Position numbers and translations under genes: made by a program. A model generated the notes under the pieces. The model did no database searches. It was not told the origin of the DNA and saw nothing but the letters and a program-made list of their open reading frames with translations. From the NCBI RefSeq assembly GCF_030930995.1, contig NZ_CP133217.1, positions 2,284,001-2,348,000 on the forward strand: DNA of 64,000 nt, in the 5' to 3' direction. This document shows, piece by piece, positions 29,061 to 41,164 of the stretch (the stretch's first letter is position 1; every line of letters starts with the position of its first letter). The stretch comes from Thiothrix subterranea. GTDB taxonomy: Bacteria; Pseudomonadota; Gammaproteobacteria; Thiotrichales; Thiotrichaceae.

Positions 29061-29726
29061 TTAATGGCTGAGGTGTTGGGCGGGGCGGGTTAAGGCTTGC
29101 CCGTCCAGCATTGCCTGATTGCCTTCCAGTTTTAACCTGCCTTCCACAAACCATTGGATAGCGCGTGGGTAAATGATGTGTTCCTGCTCTTGTATCCGTT
29201 GCGCCAGACTCTGTTCTGTATCGCTGGGTAACACCGGCACTTTGGCTTGAATAATCACCGGGCCACCATCCAATTCTGGGGTCACGAAATGCACGCTCAC
29301 ACCGTGTTCATGCCCACCGTCTTCCAATACACGCCGATGGGTATGAATACCTTTGTACAGCGGCAATAGGGAAGGGTGGATATTGAGCATTCGCCCCGCG
29401 TAATGGCGCACAAAATCGGGCGTGAGGATACGCATAAAACCCGCCAGTACCACCAAATCCGGCTCGAAACCGTCAATCTGCGCTTGCAAGGCTTGGTCGA
29501 ACGCGGGGCGGCTGTCAAAGCGGGTGTGATCCAGCGTGACGGTTGGAATTCCGGCATCGGTAGCGCGTTGCAAGCCATATACATCGGCGCGATTACTGAT
29601 CACCGCCGCAATGCGTGCATTCAGGCGACCGGCTTTAATCGCGTTGATAATGGCTTGCAAGTTGCTGCCGCTGCCTGAAATCAGCACTACCAAGGCAGAC
29701 AGTGCTGTCTGCGGATCAATCGACAT
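29061..29726 (-). CDS. purN: Phosphoribosylglycinamide formyltransferase
   Basis: Third step of purine synthesis, using 10-formyl-THF. About 222 residues from ATG 29726. [14 protein letters not shown] near residue 18 binds the phosphoribosyl group; [20 protein letters not shown] near 118 holds the catalytic Asn and His; DGGPVIIQ follows. The frame is open further upstream, but the extension is not conserved and reads into purM. The start overlaps the purM end by 11 bases. Confidence 0.94.
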   Translation of the reverse strand: MSIDPQTALSALVVLISGSGSNLQAIINAIKAGRLNARIAAVISNRADVYGLQRATDAGIPTVTLDHTRFDSRPAFDQALQAQIDGFEPDLVVLAGFMRILTPDFVRHYAGRMLNIHPSLLPLYKGIHTHRRVLEDGGHEHGVSVHFVTPELDGGPVIIQAKVPVLPSDTEQSLAQRIQEQEHIIYPRAIQWFVEGRLKLEGNQAMLDGQALTRPAQHLSH

Positions 29727-30759
29727 ACTGGACGAAAGGGGTATCGCTGTCAGAAGCATCCATCGTGCCAATTTGCCAAGCTTTGATATTTTCCAAGCGG
29801 CAAGTGCTAATGATTTCTTCGGATTTATCGGCAGGAACGACCAAAATCATGCCGATACCGCAGTTGAAGGTACGTAACATTTCATCATCTGCCACGCCGC
29901 CTTTTTCCTGCAACCAGTTGAAGATTTCGGGGCGTTGCCAGCTACTCAAACTGATTTTAGCTTTGGTGCGGGCAGGCAAAACACGCGGTAAATTTTCGGT
30001 TAAACCACCGCCCGTGATGTGTGCGACGGCGTGCAAATCGTAACGGCGCATTAAGCCGAGAATCGCTTTGACGTAAATGCGCGTCGGCTCTAGTAAAGTA
30101 CGCCCTAAGGTGCTGTCACCGAAGGCTTCATCCAATGACGCGCCACTGACTTCAATGATTTTGCGAATCAGTGAATAGCCGTTGGAATGCGGGCCACTGG
30201 ATGCCAATCCAATCAGCACGTCATTGCGGTGTACGCGGGAATTGTCGAGAATATTGTCACGTTCCACCACGCCGACGCAGAAGCCTGCGAGGTCGAAATC
30301 GTCACCGTGATACATGCCCGGCATTTCGGCAGTTTCACCACCTGCGAGTGCGGCACCGGCTTGAGAGCAACCTTCGGCGATACCAGCAATGACTTTTTCA
30401 GCCATGTCAACGTCGAGTTTACCGGTGGCGAAGTAGTCGAGGAAAAATAACGGCTCTGCACCGCTGACGATAATGTCATTGACGCACATTGCCACTAAGT
30501 CAATGCCGATGGTGTCGTAAATGCCGGTGTCGATCGCGAGGCGGAGTTTGGTGCCTACGCCATCTGTACCGGATACCAGTACTGGATTTTTGTAGTGCGA
30601 CGGGATCGACATGAGTGCGCCGAAGCCCCCCAATCCGCTGAGCATTTCAGGGCGTTTGGTGCGTTGCGCGTGGGGTTTGATGCGTTCTACCAGCGTGTTG
30701 CCTGCATCAATATCAACGCCAGCGTCACGGTAAGTCAGAGAGGGTTTGCTTGAATCCAT
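29716..30759 (-). CDS. purM: Phosphoribosylformylglycinamidine cyclo-ligase
   Basis: Fifth step of purine synthesis (AIR synthetase). About 347 residues. [15 protein letters not shown] at the N-terminus, [15 protein letters not shown] near 62 and [11 protein letters not shown] near 140 are diagnostic. ATG 30759 matches the usual N-terminus and has GAGACAGG upstream; the frame also opens at ATG 30786, nine codons earlier, without a ribosome-binding site. purN follows in the same operon. Confidence 0.95.
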   Translation of the reverse strand: MDSSKPSLTYRDAGVDIDAGNTLVERIKPHAQRTKRPEMLSGLGGFGALMSIPSHYKNPVLVSGTDGVGTKLRLAIDTGIYDTIGIDLVAMCVNDIIVSGAEPLFFLDYFATGKLDVDMAEKVIAGIAEGCSQAGAALAGGETAEMPGMYHGDDFDLAGFCVGVVERDNILDNSRVHRNDVLIGLASSGPHSNGYSLIRKIIEVSGASLDEAFGDSTLGRTLLEPTRIYVKAILGLMRRYDLHAVAHITGGGLTENLPRVLPARTKAKISLSSWQRPEIFNWLQEKGGVADDEMLRTFNCGIGMILVVPADKSEEIISTCRLENIKAWQIGTMDASDSDTPFVQYVD

Positions 30760-30857
30760 TAAGCCTGTCTCGGTTAGGGCAGTCATAAAGAGCGGATTCT
30801 AACATAGCCACCCATCGGCTGACACACAGAAAATCCAACCTTTGTTTGAAAAAATAC

Positions 30858-30886
30858 TGGAAATCGTCAAACGTTTTGCGTAGTAT
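30858..30886 (+). promoter_or_regulatory. Promoter for tRNA-Ser
   Basis: TGGAAA (30858-30863, 4/6) and TAGTAT (30881-30886, 4/6) are spaced by 17 bp, ending 11 bp before the mature tRNA. The spacing and position fit a tRNA promoter. Confidence 0.4.
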
Positions 30887-30897
30887 ACGCATCCTTC

Positions 30898-32357
<1,460 letters not shown>

Positions 32358-32382
32358 TATATCAGGGAAATACTGCATTAAC

Positions 32383-32396
32383 TTGATTCTGCGCAA
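32383..32396 (+). promoter_or_regulatory. Possible FNR/Anr site upstream of ccoG
   Basis: TTGATTCTGCGCAA has a perfect left half and 3 of 5 bases in the right half of TTGAT-N4-ATCAA. It lies about 76 bp before ccoG. ccoGHIS genes are commonly controlled by oxygen-sensing FNR-type regulators, but one degenerate site is weak evidence. Confidence 0.25.
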
Positions 32397-32471
32397 TGTA
32401 AACGGCGCAGGGTAAGGTATCATGCAGTTTTTTCAACCCGTCCGGCATCGCCAACGATTGGATATTGCAAC

Positions 32472-33872
32472 ATGAGTATTGAACAAGCCATCCAGCCCAA
32501 AGCCTCTCTTCAACCGCGCTCGGTAGAAGGGCGTTTTCGCAACATTAAAACCGGCATTTTGTTGCTGGGCTATGCGGTGTTTTTCTTAATGCCGTGGATT
32601 CGCTGGGAACGTGCCGTGGGGCCAGATCAAGCAATCTTGTTTGATATTCCGGGGCGGCGTTATTACATGTTCGACTTGGTAATGCACGCGCAGGATATTT
32701 TCTGGCTGACGGCGTTGTTATTCCTTGCAGCGGTATTGTTATTCTTTGTGACCACGCTGTTTGGGCGGGTATTCTGCGGGTATTTCTGTTTCCAAACCTT
32801 GTGGACGGATGCTTTCCGTTGGATTGAGCGCTGGGTGCAAGGCGACCGGGTAGCGCGGTTGCGTTTGGATAAGCAGCCGTGGAATGTTGAAAAGATCCGC
32901 AAGGTTGGTCTGACGCATGGTTTGTGGCTGTTGTTGGCCATGTGGACAGGCTTGAGTTTTGCGCTTTACTGGGGTGATGCATTTGAATTGACGGCTGGAT
33001 TTTTTACCGGCACTGCGCCCTCAGCACTATACGGCACCGTCATTATTTTGATGACCACCACTTACCTGACGGCGGGTTGGGCGAAGGAATATGTGTGCTT
33101 GCACATGTGTCCTTACTCACGTTTCCAAAGCGTTATGTTTGACCAAGATACCATGATCGTGTCGTATGACATGAATCGCGGTGAAGGCACTACCGGGCGC
33201 ATTAAGCCGGTGAAAGAATTGCGTGATCAGGCAGTCCGTCAGGAAAAAGGTCATGGTGACTGCGTGGATTGTGGTTTGTGTGTGCAAGTTTGCCCCACCG
33301 GTATCGACATCCGTAACGGTTTGCAAATCGGCTGTATTCACTGTGCGCTGTGTATTGATGCCTGCGATGGCATTATGGATAAACAGGGCTGGAAACGTGG
33401 CCTGATTCGTTACACGTCTGAACACGGTTTGGAAGGCAAGAAAACCAAAATTCTCAAGTTGCGCACCGTGGGTTATGGCATAGCGACGTTGTTTGCCACG
33501 ATTTATCTGGTGTGGAGCATTGCCAGCAGCAAACAACTGGAAGTGACTGCGGTACAGATTCGCAGCCCCTTGTACGTGACCCTTTCTGACGGGCGTATTC
33601 AAAACAGCTACGAAGTCAAAATCAATAACAAAACCATGGAAGCGGCGCGTTATACCTTGGCAATCGAGGGGCTGCCAAAAGCGGAAATGGAGTTGCAGAT
33701 CAACGATTTGAGTGTGAAACCGGATTCAACCCTGCGCGTCTTGGCGAAAGTCCGTTATACTATGCAGCCCGGTGAGGCAGGCAAAAACCATGACTTCCAG
33801 TTCAGGCTCACGCCGTTGGAAGGCAAGGTGAAAGAGCCGGTCATCATCCCTTCACACTTTATGACTCCGTAA
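32472..33872 (+). CDS. ccoG: Cytochrome cbb3 oxidase accessory protein CcoG (RdxA/FixG)
   Basis: 466 residues. Five membrane helices flank a cytoplasmic double ferredoxin domain with CVDCGLCVQVCPTGIDI (about 261) and CIHCALCIDACDGIMD (about 288); the C-terminal Ig-like domain (about 370-466) is periplasmic. CcoG reduces copper during cbb3 oxidase assembly. It begins the ccoGHIS cluster. The structural genes ccoNOP are not adjacent on either side in this window. Confidence 0.94.
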   Translation: MSIEQAIQPKASLQPRSVEGRFRNIKTGILLLGYAVFFLMPWIRWERAVGPDQAILFDIPGRRYYMFDLVMHAQDIFWLTALLFLAAVLLFFVTTLFGRVFCGYFCFQTLWTDAFRWIERWVQGDRVARLRLDKQPWNVEKIRKVGLTHGLWLLLAMWTGLSFALYWGDAFELTAGFFTGTAPSALYGTVIILMTTTYLTAGWAKEYVCLHMCPYSRFQSVMFDQDTMIVSYDMNRGEGTTGRIKPVKELRDQAVRQEKGHGDCVDCGLCVQVCPTGIDIRNGLQIGCIHCALCIDACDGIMDKQGWKRGLIRYTSEHGLEGKKTKILKLRTVGYGIATLFATIYLVWSIASSKQLEVTAVQIRSPLYVTLSDGRIQNSYEVKINNKTMEAARYTLAIEGLPKAEMELQINDLSVKPDSTLRVLAKVRYTMQPGEAGKNHDFQFRLTPLEGKVKEPVIIPSHFMTP

Positions 33873-33878
33873 GGTTGC

Positions 33879-34700
33879 ATGGAAAATCAAAATATAGCAT
33901 TCACATTAGGGGTTGGCGTACTGGCGGCGCTTGCCCTATTTGTGTTGTTTTTCAAAGTCTTGAAACGCCCCGGTAAGCTGGCTTCATTGCTGACATTTTT
34001 GGTGGTATTGGCGGTTTACGTGCCATTAGCCGTGTTGTATTGGGCAAGTTTGGATGTGTTCGCCATCCACTTTGCCTTTTTCACCATGGCAGCGGTATTG
34101 CCGGGTATTATTGTTGGCAATCGGCGTGGCTCGGATGTCGATGGCGGTAGGTTGCACTGGGGACCTGGGGTTATCATCGGCTTTTTTATGATCCTCGTGA
34201 TTGTGGATTCCACGATTATTACCTTGGCAAACAGTGGCGCAAGTGCTGACTTTATCCGTAAATTTCTGCCTGAACCACGCCGTGAAAGTGCTCAAAATGT
34301 CACTTCGGCTTTCCCCGGCACGGTTTCCAATGACTACCAGAAAAAATATGACCTGTATAATAACTATATCGGTCAGTTGAAAACACAGCAGGAACGTGGT
34401 TGGCAAGTCGCCGATGGTTGGTTGGAAAAACCGCAACCCAATAAAGCCAGCATGTTCCGCATCCACGTGACCGATAAAGCGGGCCAAGCTGTTACGGGCG
34501 GGCGGGTGCAAGTGTCTTTTTTACGCCCTTCCAATAAAGCGCTGGATGTTACCTTGGATTTACCAGAAGCCGCACCCGGTTTCTACGGTCAACCGCTTGC
34601 TTTGCCCGCACCAGGCGCTTGGAGCATGGTCATGACCATCAAACGTGGCGATGAAGTCCATGAAGTGAAAGGCGAAACCTGGATTGGTGAGCAACAATAA
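33879..34700 (+). CDS. ccoH: CcoH/FixH-like protein with extra N-terminal membrane helices
   Basis: 273 residues, about 100 longer than usual FixH. Residues 1-75 contain three hydrophobic segments (GVLAALALFVLFF, LLTFLVVLAVYVPLAVLYW, FAFFTMAAVLPGIIVG) before the canonical FixH part: a helix at about 92-113 (WGPGVIIGFFMILVIVDSTI), then a periplasmic beta domain with GWLEKPQPN and GGRVQVSFLRP. Placement between ccoG (6-bp gap) and ccoI (6-bp gap) supports the call. The extension may replace another subunit; this is inference. Confidence 0.82.
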   Translation: MENQNIAFTLGVGVLAALALFVLFFKVLKRPGKLASLLTFLVVLAVYVPLAVLYWASLDVFAIHFAFFTMAAVLPGIIVGNRRGSDVDGGRLHWGPGVIIGFFMILVIVDSTIITLANSGASADFIRKFLPEPRRESAQNVTSAFPGTVSNDYQKKYDLYNNYIGQLKTQQERGWQVADGWLEKPQPNKASMFRIHVTDKAGQAVTGGRVQVSFLRPSNKALDVTLDLPEAAPGFYGQPLALPAPGAWSMVMTIKRGDEVHEVKGETWIGEQQ

Positions 34701-34706
34701 GCCATT

Positions 34707-37139
34707 ATGAGTGAAACTGCTTTACAGGTTGCCGCTGGAAATTGTTTTCACTGCGGTCAACCCGTACCCCCCGGTGCGCATTACATCGTCAGTATTGATA
34801 AGCAGCCTCGTGAAATGTGTTGCACGGGCTGTCAGGCGGTAGCGACGGCAATTGTCGACAATAACCTCACCGATTATTACCGTTTCCGTACTGAAATCAG
34901 TGATAAGCCCGATGATTTAGTGCCGGAAGCATTGCGGCAGTTACAGGTTTACGATTCCGCCGATTTGCAAAAATCGTTTGTACGCGAAACGGGCGCAAAC
35001 GTCCGAGAAGCCTCGCTGATTCTCGAAGGCATTGTGTGTGCCGCTTGCGTCTGGCTCAACGAGCATCACGTCAAGCAGCTTGATGGGGTGCTGGATTTCC
35101 GCATCAACTATTCCACTCACCGCGCTACCTTGAAATGGGATAACGCCCGCCTGCATTTGAGTCAGGTGTTGCAAGCCATTTCCGAAATCGGCTATCACGC
35201 ACACCCGTTTGACCCGCGTCGGCTTGAATCCCTGCAAAAAAAGGAGAAATCGGCGGCCTTGCGTCGCATTGCCATTGCGGGCTTGGGCATGATGCAGGTG
35301 ATGATGATTGCGATAGCCATGTATATCGGTGCAGTGTCGGATATGGATACCGGAATGCGCGATTTCCTGCGCTGGATCAGTCTGGTAATGACCACGCCTG
35401 TGGTGTTTTATTCCGCCAAAGTATTTTTCAGCTCCGCTTGGCGTGATGTGCGGCGCGGGCGCTTTGGCATGGATGTGCCGGTATCGTTGGCAATCGCGAT
35501 TGCGTTTACTGCCAGTGTTTGGGCAACGTTCACGGGCGGCGGCGAAGTTTATTTTGATTCGGTGACGATGTTCACGTTTTTCCTGCTGACCGGTCGCTAT
35601 TTGGAAATGGCGGCACGGCACAAGTCCGGTCAGGTGGCGGAGGAGTTGGTGCGCTTAATGCCCGCTACCGCGACACGTTTGCGTGACGGTGCGCAGGAAG
35701 TGATTCCGGTGAGTCAGCTTGAACTGGGTGATTATGTCTTAATCAAGCCGGGTGAAGTGGTGCCTGCGGATGGTGTTGTCACCGACGGCACAAGCAGCAC
35801 CAATGAATCGCTATTGACGGGTGAAAGTTTGCCTTGCCACAAACAATGCGGCGATGCGTTGGTCGGCGGCACGGTGAATATGGAAAGCCCGTTGACGATG
35901 CGCGTTGATAAAGTCGGCGACAGCACCGTGCTGGCGGCCATCATCCGTTTACTGGAGCGGGCGCAAGCCGAAAAACCGGAATTGGCACGCTTGGCGGAAA
36001 AAGTGGCTTCGCGCTTTGTGCCGCTGATTTTAGTGACAGCTCTGGCAGTGTTTGCTTGGTGGTATCAACACCAACCCACGGAAGCGTTTTGGATTGCGCT
36101 GTCCGTTTTGGTGATTACTTGCCCGTGTGCTTTCTCCTTGGCGACGCCAGCCGCTTTGACTGCTGCCACAGGTTTGCTCACGTCTAAAGGTGTGTTGACG
36201 ACCCGTGGTCATGCTTTGGAAACTTTGGCGCGAATCAATCACATTATTTTTGATAAAACCGGCACGCTTACGCACGGGCATTTGGAAGTGGTTGACGTGC
36301 AAACCTTGGGCGCTGATTCAATCGCCGTATGCCAGCAACTAGCCGCTGGGCTGGAAATGGCTTCAGAACACCCGGTTGCTCACGCGATTGTACGTCTGAG
36401 TGATAGCCCTGCCAGTGTCGTTGATCTGACGGCAGAATCTGGGCGCGGCGTGAAAGGCGTGTGCGCAGGCAAGCATTACCGCATTGGTACGCGCACGTTT
36501 GTTGAAGAATTGACGGGCTGCCCGTTGCCTGCGAACGTATCCGCCGCTGGTGAGCGCTCACAAATTTTTCTCGGCTCAGACGCTGGCTGGTTAGCGGTGT
36601 TTAGTCTCGCGGATCAGTTACGCGCTGAAGCGGCACAAATGGTGGCAGAATTGCAAGCCATGGGGGTTACAGTGACCTTGCTCAGCGGTGATTCCCCGAA
36701 CGTTGTGGCAGTGGTTGCGCAGCAGTTGGGGATTGCTCATGCTCACGGCGGTCAATTGCCCGATGCTAAGTTGGCGTATTTGCGTGATTTGCAAGCGCAG
36801 GGTGCTACCGTGGCAATGGTCGGCGATGGGGTGAACGATGCGCCAGTGTTGGCAGGTGCACCCGTGTCGATTGCGATGGGCAGTGGCTCACAATTGGCGC
36901 AAGCCAGCGCCGATATGGTGTTATTGTCAGAAAATTTGCGGCAGCTACCGTTTGCGGTGCGTACTGCGCGGCGGATGCAAACCATTATAAAACAGAACTT
37001 TTTATGGACGATTGCCTATAATCTGGTGGCGATTCCTTTGGCGGCAACCGGCATGATTGCGCCGTGGATGGCGGCGATTGGGATGTCTGCCAGTTCTTTA
37101 GTTGTGGTACTTAATTCATTACGCCTGAAAAATGATTAA
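34707..37139 (+). CDS. ccoI: Copper-exporting P-type ATPase CcoI (FixI)
   Basis: 810 residues. Delivers copper for cbb3 oxidase assembly. An N-terminal Cys-rich region (CFHCGQPVPPG, MCCTGCQAV) and a heavy-metal domain with GIVCAACVWLN near 108 come first. TGES, the ion site VITCPCAFSLATP (about 470), the phosphorylation motif DKTGTLTHG (about 515) and GDGVNDAPVLAGAP (about 708) follow. Eight transmembrane helices are expected. It is followed by ccoS. Confidence 0.95.
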   Translation: MSETALQVAAGNCFHCGQPVPPGAHYIVSIDKQPREMCCTGCQAVATAIVDNNLTDYYRFRTEISDKPDDLVPEALRQLQVYDSADLQKSFVRETGANVREASLILEGIVCAACVWLNEHHVKQLDGVLDFRINYSTHRATLKWDNARLHLSQVLQAISEIGYHAHPFDPRRLESLQKKEKSAALRRIAIAGLGMMQVMMIAIAMYIGAVSDMDTGMRDFLRWISLVMTTPVVFYSAKVFFSSAWRDVRRGRFGMDVPVSLAIAIAFTASVWATFTGGGEVYFDSVTMFTFFLLTGRYLEMAARHKSGQVAEELVRLMPATATRLRDGAQEVIPVSQLELGDYVLIKPGEVVPADGVVTDGTSSTNESLLTGESLPCHKQCGDALVGGTVNMESPLTMRVDKVGDSTVLAAIIRLLERAQAEKPELARLAEKVASRFVPLILVTALAVFAWWYQHQPTEAFWIALSVLVITCPCAFSLATPAALTAATGLLTSKGVLTTRGHALETLARINHIIFDKTGTLTHGHLEVVDVQTLGADSIAVCQQLAAGLEMASEHPVAHAIVRLSDSPASVVDLTAESGRGVKGVCAGKHYRIGTRTFVEELTGCPLPANVSAAGERSQIFLGSDAGWLAVFSLADQLRAEAAQMVAELQAMGVTVTLLSGDSPNVVAVVAQQLGIAHAHGGQLPDAKLAYLRDLQAQGATVAMVGDGVNDAPVLAGAPVSIAMGSGSQLAQASADMVLLSENLRQLPFAVRTARRMQTIIKQNFLWTIAYNLVAIPLAATGMIAPWMAAIGMSASSLVVVLNSLRLKND

Positions 37140-37179
37140 TCTTAGTCTACAATGATACGTTTGGTTAAGGTGTAATGCG

Positions 37180-37392
37180 ATGGATGCCTTGTATTTGCTT
37201 ATTCCAATAGCACTCGGCGTGATGATTGTCGTAGTGGTGGCCTTTATCTACACCGTCAAAAGCGGGCAGTACGATGATTTAGAAGGGCCAGCGCACCGTA
37301 TTTTGATGGATGATGATGATCCGCGTATTCCCGGCAATCAAGCAGCGCCTGCTGCGAAAGTTGCGGATGAGGCAAAGGATAAAAGCGCTTAG
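37180..37392 (+). CDS. ccoS: Cytochrome oxidase maturation protein CcoS
   Basis: 70 residues. One N-terminal membrane helix ([20 protein letters not shown]) followed by the conserved [20 protein letters not shown], which is diagnostic. It is needed for cofactor loading of cbb3 oxidase. It lies 40 bp after ccoI and ends the cluster. Confidence 0.94.
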   Translation: MDALYLLIPIALGVMIVVVVAFIYTVKSGQYDDLEGPAHRILMDDDDPRIPGNQAAPAAKVADEAKDKSA

Positions 37393-37665
37393 CGTGACAG
37401 GGTGCATAAATGTGCCGCTCGTCGCCACTTATCATCTCTATATCATTTTATTCATAAAGCTGAACATATCATTAACCATAATGTGAAAATTGTTCTATGC
37501 TATCTATAACAAATTCCTTTGGTAATAACCGCTGGGATTTTTGATAGATTTTTTTAAACATTGATCAGTAGTAAATATCCGGGAATGGATAACCGGAACA
37601 GGGATGGCAAGGATGGATTCTCTGTGGGGTTTGCTAGGACTGGTAATAGGAGAATAGGTAATCAT
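37393..37665. other. AT-rich intergenic region before the LysR gene
   Basis: 273 bp with no convincing gene. The LysR frame is open back to 37561 but not conserved there. The AT-rich stretch with GGTAATAACC near 37520 could hold the LysR autoregulatory site; no perfect T-N11-A palindrome stands out. Confidence 0.3.
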
Positions 37666-38574
37666 ATGGCTGATAGAAGATTACAAGTCTTTCATGCTGT
37701 TGCTCGGCTATTGAGCTTCACCAAGGCGGCAGAAGTGCTGCACATGACGCAACCGGCGGTCACATTCCAGATCCGTCAGTTGGAAGATCAGTTTGACACC
37801 CGTCTGTTTGACCGGACGCATAACCGCGTCTCCCTCACAGAAGCCGGGAAAATCACATTCGAGTACTCCGAGCGTATTTTCGAGCAATACAGCGAAATGG
37901 AAAATGCCATTCGTGAAATGACGAATGACATTAGTGGTTCGTTAACCATTGGTGCGAGCACGACCATTTCCGAATACATGCTGCCGTCATTGCTGGGTGA
38001 GTTCAACTCCAAGAACCCTGATGTCAGATTGCGTTTGCGTGTTTCCAACACCGAAGGCATTGTGTCGATGGTGGAAAACAACGTGATTGATCTTGGCGTT
38101 GTCGAAGGCATGGTCAACAACAAAAACTTGCTGGTAGAAGTCTGCCGTCAAGATGATCTGGTGCTGATCGTTCCGCCGACGCACGCATTGGCAAGCAAAA
38201 CTGCCGTGAAGCTGAAAGACGTGTTGGAATACCCGTTCATCTGCCGTGAAGAAGGTTCAGGCACACGTGAAGTGGTTCTCGACTACTTGTATGCCTTAGG
38301 CATGGACAAGCACGCGATGAACGCCTGTTTAGAACTGGGTAGCCCAGAAGCAGTGAAAGGTGCTGTGGAAGCCGGTATGGGTGTTTCCATCGTGTCTAGC
38401 GCCAGTATAGGCAAGGAATTGCGTCTTGGTTCTCTGGTTGCTATTCCGCTTGACCCGCCATTGACCCGTGACTTCTCGTTTGTGCGCCAGCGTCAAAAGT
38501 TCAAAGTCCGTGCGATGGAAGAGTTACTGGAGTTTGCACGCGGTTACTGCGAAAACCTCAAAAAGCAAAAGTAA
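37666..38574 (+). CDS. LysR-type transcriptional regulator
   Basis: 302 residues from ATG 37666, with AGGAGAA upstream. The N-terminal winged helix-turn-helix reads LSFTKAAEVLHMTQPAVTFQ (about 17-36), and the effector-binding domain spans about 90-295 (GSLTIGASTTISEYMLPSLL). The overall sequence resembles CbbR/CysL-type regulators seen in sulfur oxidisers, which sense carbon or sulfur metabolites, but no target operon is divergent from it, so the regulon is unknown. A long hairpin (38574-38614) follows it. Confidence 0.88.
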   Translation: MADRRLQVFHAVARLLSFTKAAEVLHMTQPAVTFQIRQLEDQFDTRLFDRTHNRVSLTEAGKITFEYSERIFEQYSEMENAIREMTNDISGSLTIGASTTISEYMLPSLLGEFNSKNPDVRLRLRVSNTEGIVSMVENNVIDLGVVEGMVNNKNLLVEVCRQDDLVLIVPPTHALASKTAVKLKDVLEYPFICREEGSGTREVVLDYLYALGMDKHAMNACLELGSPEAVKGAVEAGMGVSIVSSASIGKELRLGSLVAIPLDPPLTRDFSFVRQRQKFKVRAMEELLEFARGYCENLKKQK

Positions 38575-38614
38575 ATCCGTGTTGGGTACAGCTTATCTTG
38601 CTGTACCCCGGATT
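38574..38614 (+). terminator. Extended hairpin after the LysR gene
   Basis: Inner arms GGGTACAGC (38584-38592) and GCTGTACCC (38600-38608) are flanked by outer arms AATCCG (38574-38579) and CGGATT (38609-38614). The stem begins at the last base of the stop codon. No long T run follows, so it may be an attenuator or an RNA-stabilising structure. Confidence 0.55.
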
Positions 38615-38637
38615 CTCGGTATTTAATAGGAAATCCC

Positions 38638-39045
38638 ATGTTACCCGGTATGCCACAATCAACCGGCTCTGCCGACGAAAAGCGTCTTCGCAAGCTATAC
38701 CGCGACATGAGTTCACACGATCAGGCAACCCTGTTGCGATTTGCCGAATTTCTCGCAGGTTCTCCCACGCTTGACGCTGAACCCATGACCGAATTCCCCA
38801 CCCCTGAAGCTATCCCACGCCCTGAACAAGAAAATGTGGTCAAAGCGATTAAGCGTTTGACGGCTACTTATCCAATGATTCCGCGTGAGCGTTTATTAAA
38901 CGAAACCTCCAGCCTGATGACTGCGCACGTCATACATGGCAAACCAGCGGCGGTGGTGATTGATGAATTGGAAGTGATGTTTGCACAGCATTACACCACG
39001 CTGAAGACTGAGTTTGAAGAGAGAGAAACCCCAGCTTCACTCTAG
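38638..39045 (+). CDS. Conserved hypothetical protein
   Basis: 135 residues, helical and acidic, no signal peptide. Central sequence [20 protein letters not shown] and the C-terminal [17 protein letters not shown] suggest a small helical bundle. I do not recognise the family. AATAGGAAATCCC precedes the ATG. It converges on uvrB with a nine-base overlap. Confidence 0.6.
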   Translation: MLPGMPQSTGSADEKRLRKLYRDMSSHDQATLLRFAEFLAGSPTLDAEPMTEFPTPEAIPRPEQENVVKAIKRLTATYPMIPRERLLNETSSLMTAHVIHGKPAAVVIDELEVMFAQHYTTLKTEFEERETPASL

Positions 39046-41061
39046 CCCGAAGACTCGCGCGCGGATGTGCCCAATCTGATCACGGACTGAGGCGGCTTGC
39101 TCAAATTCCAAATTCTTGGCGTGCTGGAACATTTTTTCTTCCAGCTTTTTAATCTGCTTGATGGCTTGATCGGGCGTTAAGCTGCGGTATTCAGCCGTTT
39201 CTTCGGCAACCTTCTTTTCCCCGCGTGTTTTGCCTTTGCCCTTGGTGGCATTGGCGTAAGCGCCTTCCATCACATCGGCAATGCGCTTGCGAATGGTTTG
39301 CGGGGTAATGCCCTGCGCTTCGTTGTGGGCAAGCTGTTTGGTGCGGCGGCGGCTGGTTTCGCCCATCGCTTTGCGCATGGATTCGGTGATTTTGTCGGCG
39401 TACAGAATCGCTTTGCCTTCGGAATTGCGGGCGGCGCGTCCGATGGTTTGAATCAAGGAGCGTTCGGAGCGTAGAAAACCTTCTTTATCTGCATCCAGAA
39501 TTGCTACCAATGATACTTCCGGTATATCCAAGCCTTCCCGCAGCAGGTTAATCCCCACCAGTGCATCGAATTCACCCTTGCGCAGGTCGCGGATGATTTC
39601 GACGCGCTCCACGGTGTCGATGTCGGAGTGCAGGTAGCGTACCTTGATATTGTGTTCCATCAGGTAATCGGTGAGGTCTTCCGCCATGCGCTTGGTCAGG
39701 GTTGTGACCAGCGTGCGTTCATTGCGCAAGGCGCGTTCGCTGATTTCGGACATGACATTATCGACTTGCGAGAGGATCGGGCGAACTTCGACTTCGGGAT
39801 CGACCAGTCCGGTGGGGCGTACTACTTGTTCGGCGATATTGTCGGAATGTTCCAGCTCATACGTGCCGGGAGTGGCGGAAACGTGGATGGCTTGCGGAAT
39901 CAGTTTCTCGAATTCGTCAAAGCGCAGTGGGCGGTTGTCGAGTGCCGAAGGTAGGCGGAAGCCGTAATCCACCAGTGTGCTTTTGCGGGAATAATCGCCT
40001 TTGTACATGCCGCCGAATTGCGGGATGGTGACGTGGGCTTCGTCGATGAATACGATGGCATTGCGTGGTAAATAATCGAACAGGCACGGCGGCGGTTCAC
40101 CCGCTGGGCGTTTTGACAGGTAGCGTGAATAGTTTTCGATGCCGGAACAGTAGCCGGTTTCGACGATCATTTCGATGTCGTATTGGGTGCGTTGTTCGAG
40201 GCGTTGCGCTTCCACCAAGCGGTCGTTGTCGCGCAAGACTTTGAGGCGTTCTTTGAGTTCGGCTTTGATGTGGTCGATGGCTGCCAGCAATACTTCGCGT
40301 GGGGTGACGTAGTGCGTTTTTGGGTAAACCGTGAGGCGTGGCACGCGGCGTAGCACTTCGCCCGTCAGCGGGTCGAAATAGCTGAGGTTTTCGATTTCGT
40401 CGTCGAAGAGTTCGATGCGGATGGCTTCTTTGTCGGATTCGGCGGGATGCACGTCGATGATTTCGCCACGTACTCGGAATGTGCCGCGTTGCAGATCGAG
40501 GTCATTGCGGGTGTATTGCATTTCGGCGAGGCGGCGCAAGAGGGTGCGTTGGTCGATACGGTCGCCGCGCACCAGAATCAGCAGCATTTTCAGATACGAT
40601 TCGGGGTCGCCCAAGCCGTAAATGGATGAAACGGTGGCGATAATAATGACATCTTTACGCTCGAATAAGTTGCGCGTGGCGGAAAGGCGCATTTGTTCGA
40701 TGTGGTCATTGATGGCGGAATCTTTTTCGATGTACACGTCTTTGGACGGCACATAGGCTTCCGGCTGGTAATAATCGAAGTACGAAACGAAGTATTCTAC
40801 CGCATTGTTGGGGAAGAATTCTTTCATTTCGCCGTAAAGTTGTGCTGCCAGCGTTTTATTGTGTACCAGAATAATCGCAGGGCGCTGGGTTTGCTGGATG
40901 ATATTCGCCATCGTGAAGGTTTTGCCCGAACCCGTCACGCCCAGCAGGGTTTGGTGCAGCAAGCCGTCGTTTAATCCATTGACCAGCGAGCGGATGGCTT
41001 CCGGTTGGTCGCCAGCGGGCTGGTAGGTGGTGTGGAGCTGAAAAGTTTGTACGTCGGTCAT
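39037..41061 (-). CDS. uvrB: Excinuclease ABC subunit B
   Basis: 674 residues, normal. Damage-verifying helicase of nucleotide excision repair. Walker [14 protein letters not shown] is near 40, the beta-hairpin [13 protein letters not shown] near 92, [14 protein letters not shown] near 340, and the C-terminal UvrC-binding motif [20 protein letters not shown] near 640. It is divergent from frmA and not linked to other uvr genes. Confidence 0.97.
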   Translation of the reverse strand: MTDVQTFQLHTTYQPAGDQPEAIRSLVNGLNDGLLHQTLLGVTGSGKTFTMANIIQQTQRPAIILVHNKTLAAQLYGEMKEFFPNNAVEYFVSYFDYYQPEAYVPSKDVYIEKDSAINDHIEQMRLSATRNLFERKDVIIIATVSSIYGLGDPESYLKMLLILVRGDRIDQRTLLRRLAEMQYTRNDLDLQRGTFRVRGEIIDVHPAESDKEAIRIELFDDEIENLSYFDPLTGEVLRRVPRLTVYPKTHYVTPREVLLAAIDHIKAELKERLKVLRDNDRLVEAQRLEQRTQYDIEMIVETGYCSGIENYSRYLSKRPAGEPPPCLFDYLPRNAIVFIDEAHVTIPQFGGMYKGDYSRKSTLVDYGFRLPSALDNRPLRFDEFEKLIPQAIHVSATPGTYELEHSDNIAEQVVRPTGLVDPEVEVRPILSQVDNVMSEISERALRNERTLVTTLTKRMAEDLTDYLMEHNIKVRYLHSDIDTVERVEIIRDLRKGEFDALVGINLLREGLDIPEVSLVAILDADKEGFLRSERSLIQTIGRAARNSEGKAILYADKITESMRKAMGETSRRRTKQLAHNEAQGITPQTIRKRIADVMEGAYANATKGKGKTRGEKKVAEETAEYRSLTPDQAIKQIKKLEEKMFQHAKNLEFEQAASVRDQIGHIRARVFGLE

Positions 41062-41164
41062 CGAATATGCCTGTTCAGTCGGTTCGGAGCGGGGGAGACG
41101 CTTGCTGGTATGCTATAGACGACTAGCCTAGCCAATACATTGAGAAATGGCAATTGACACTGAA

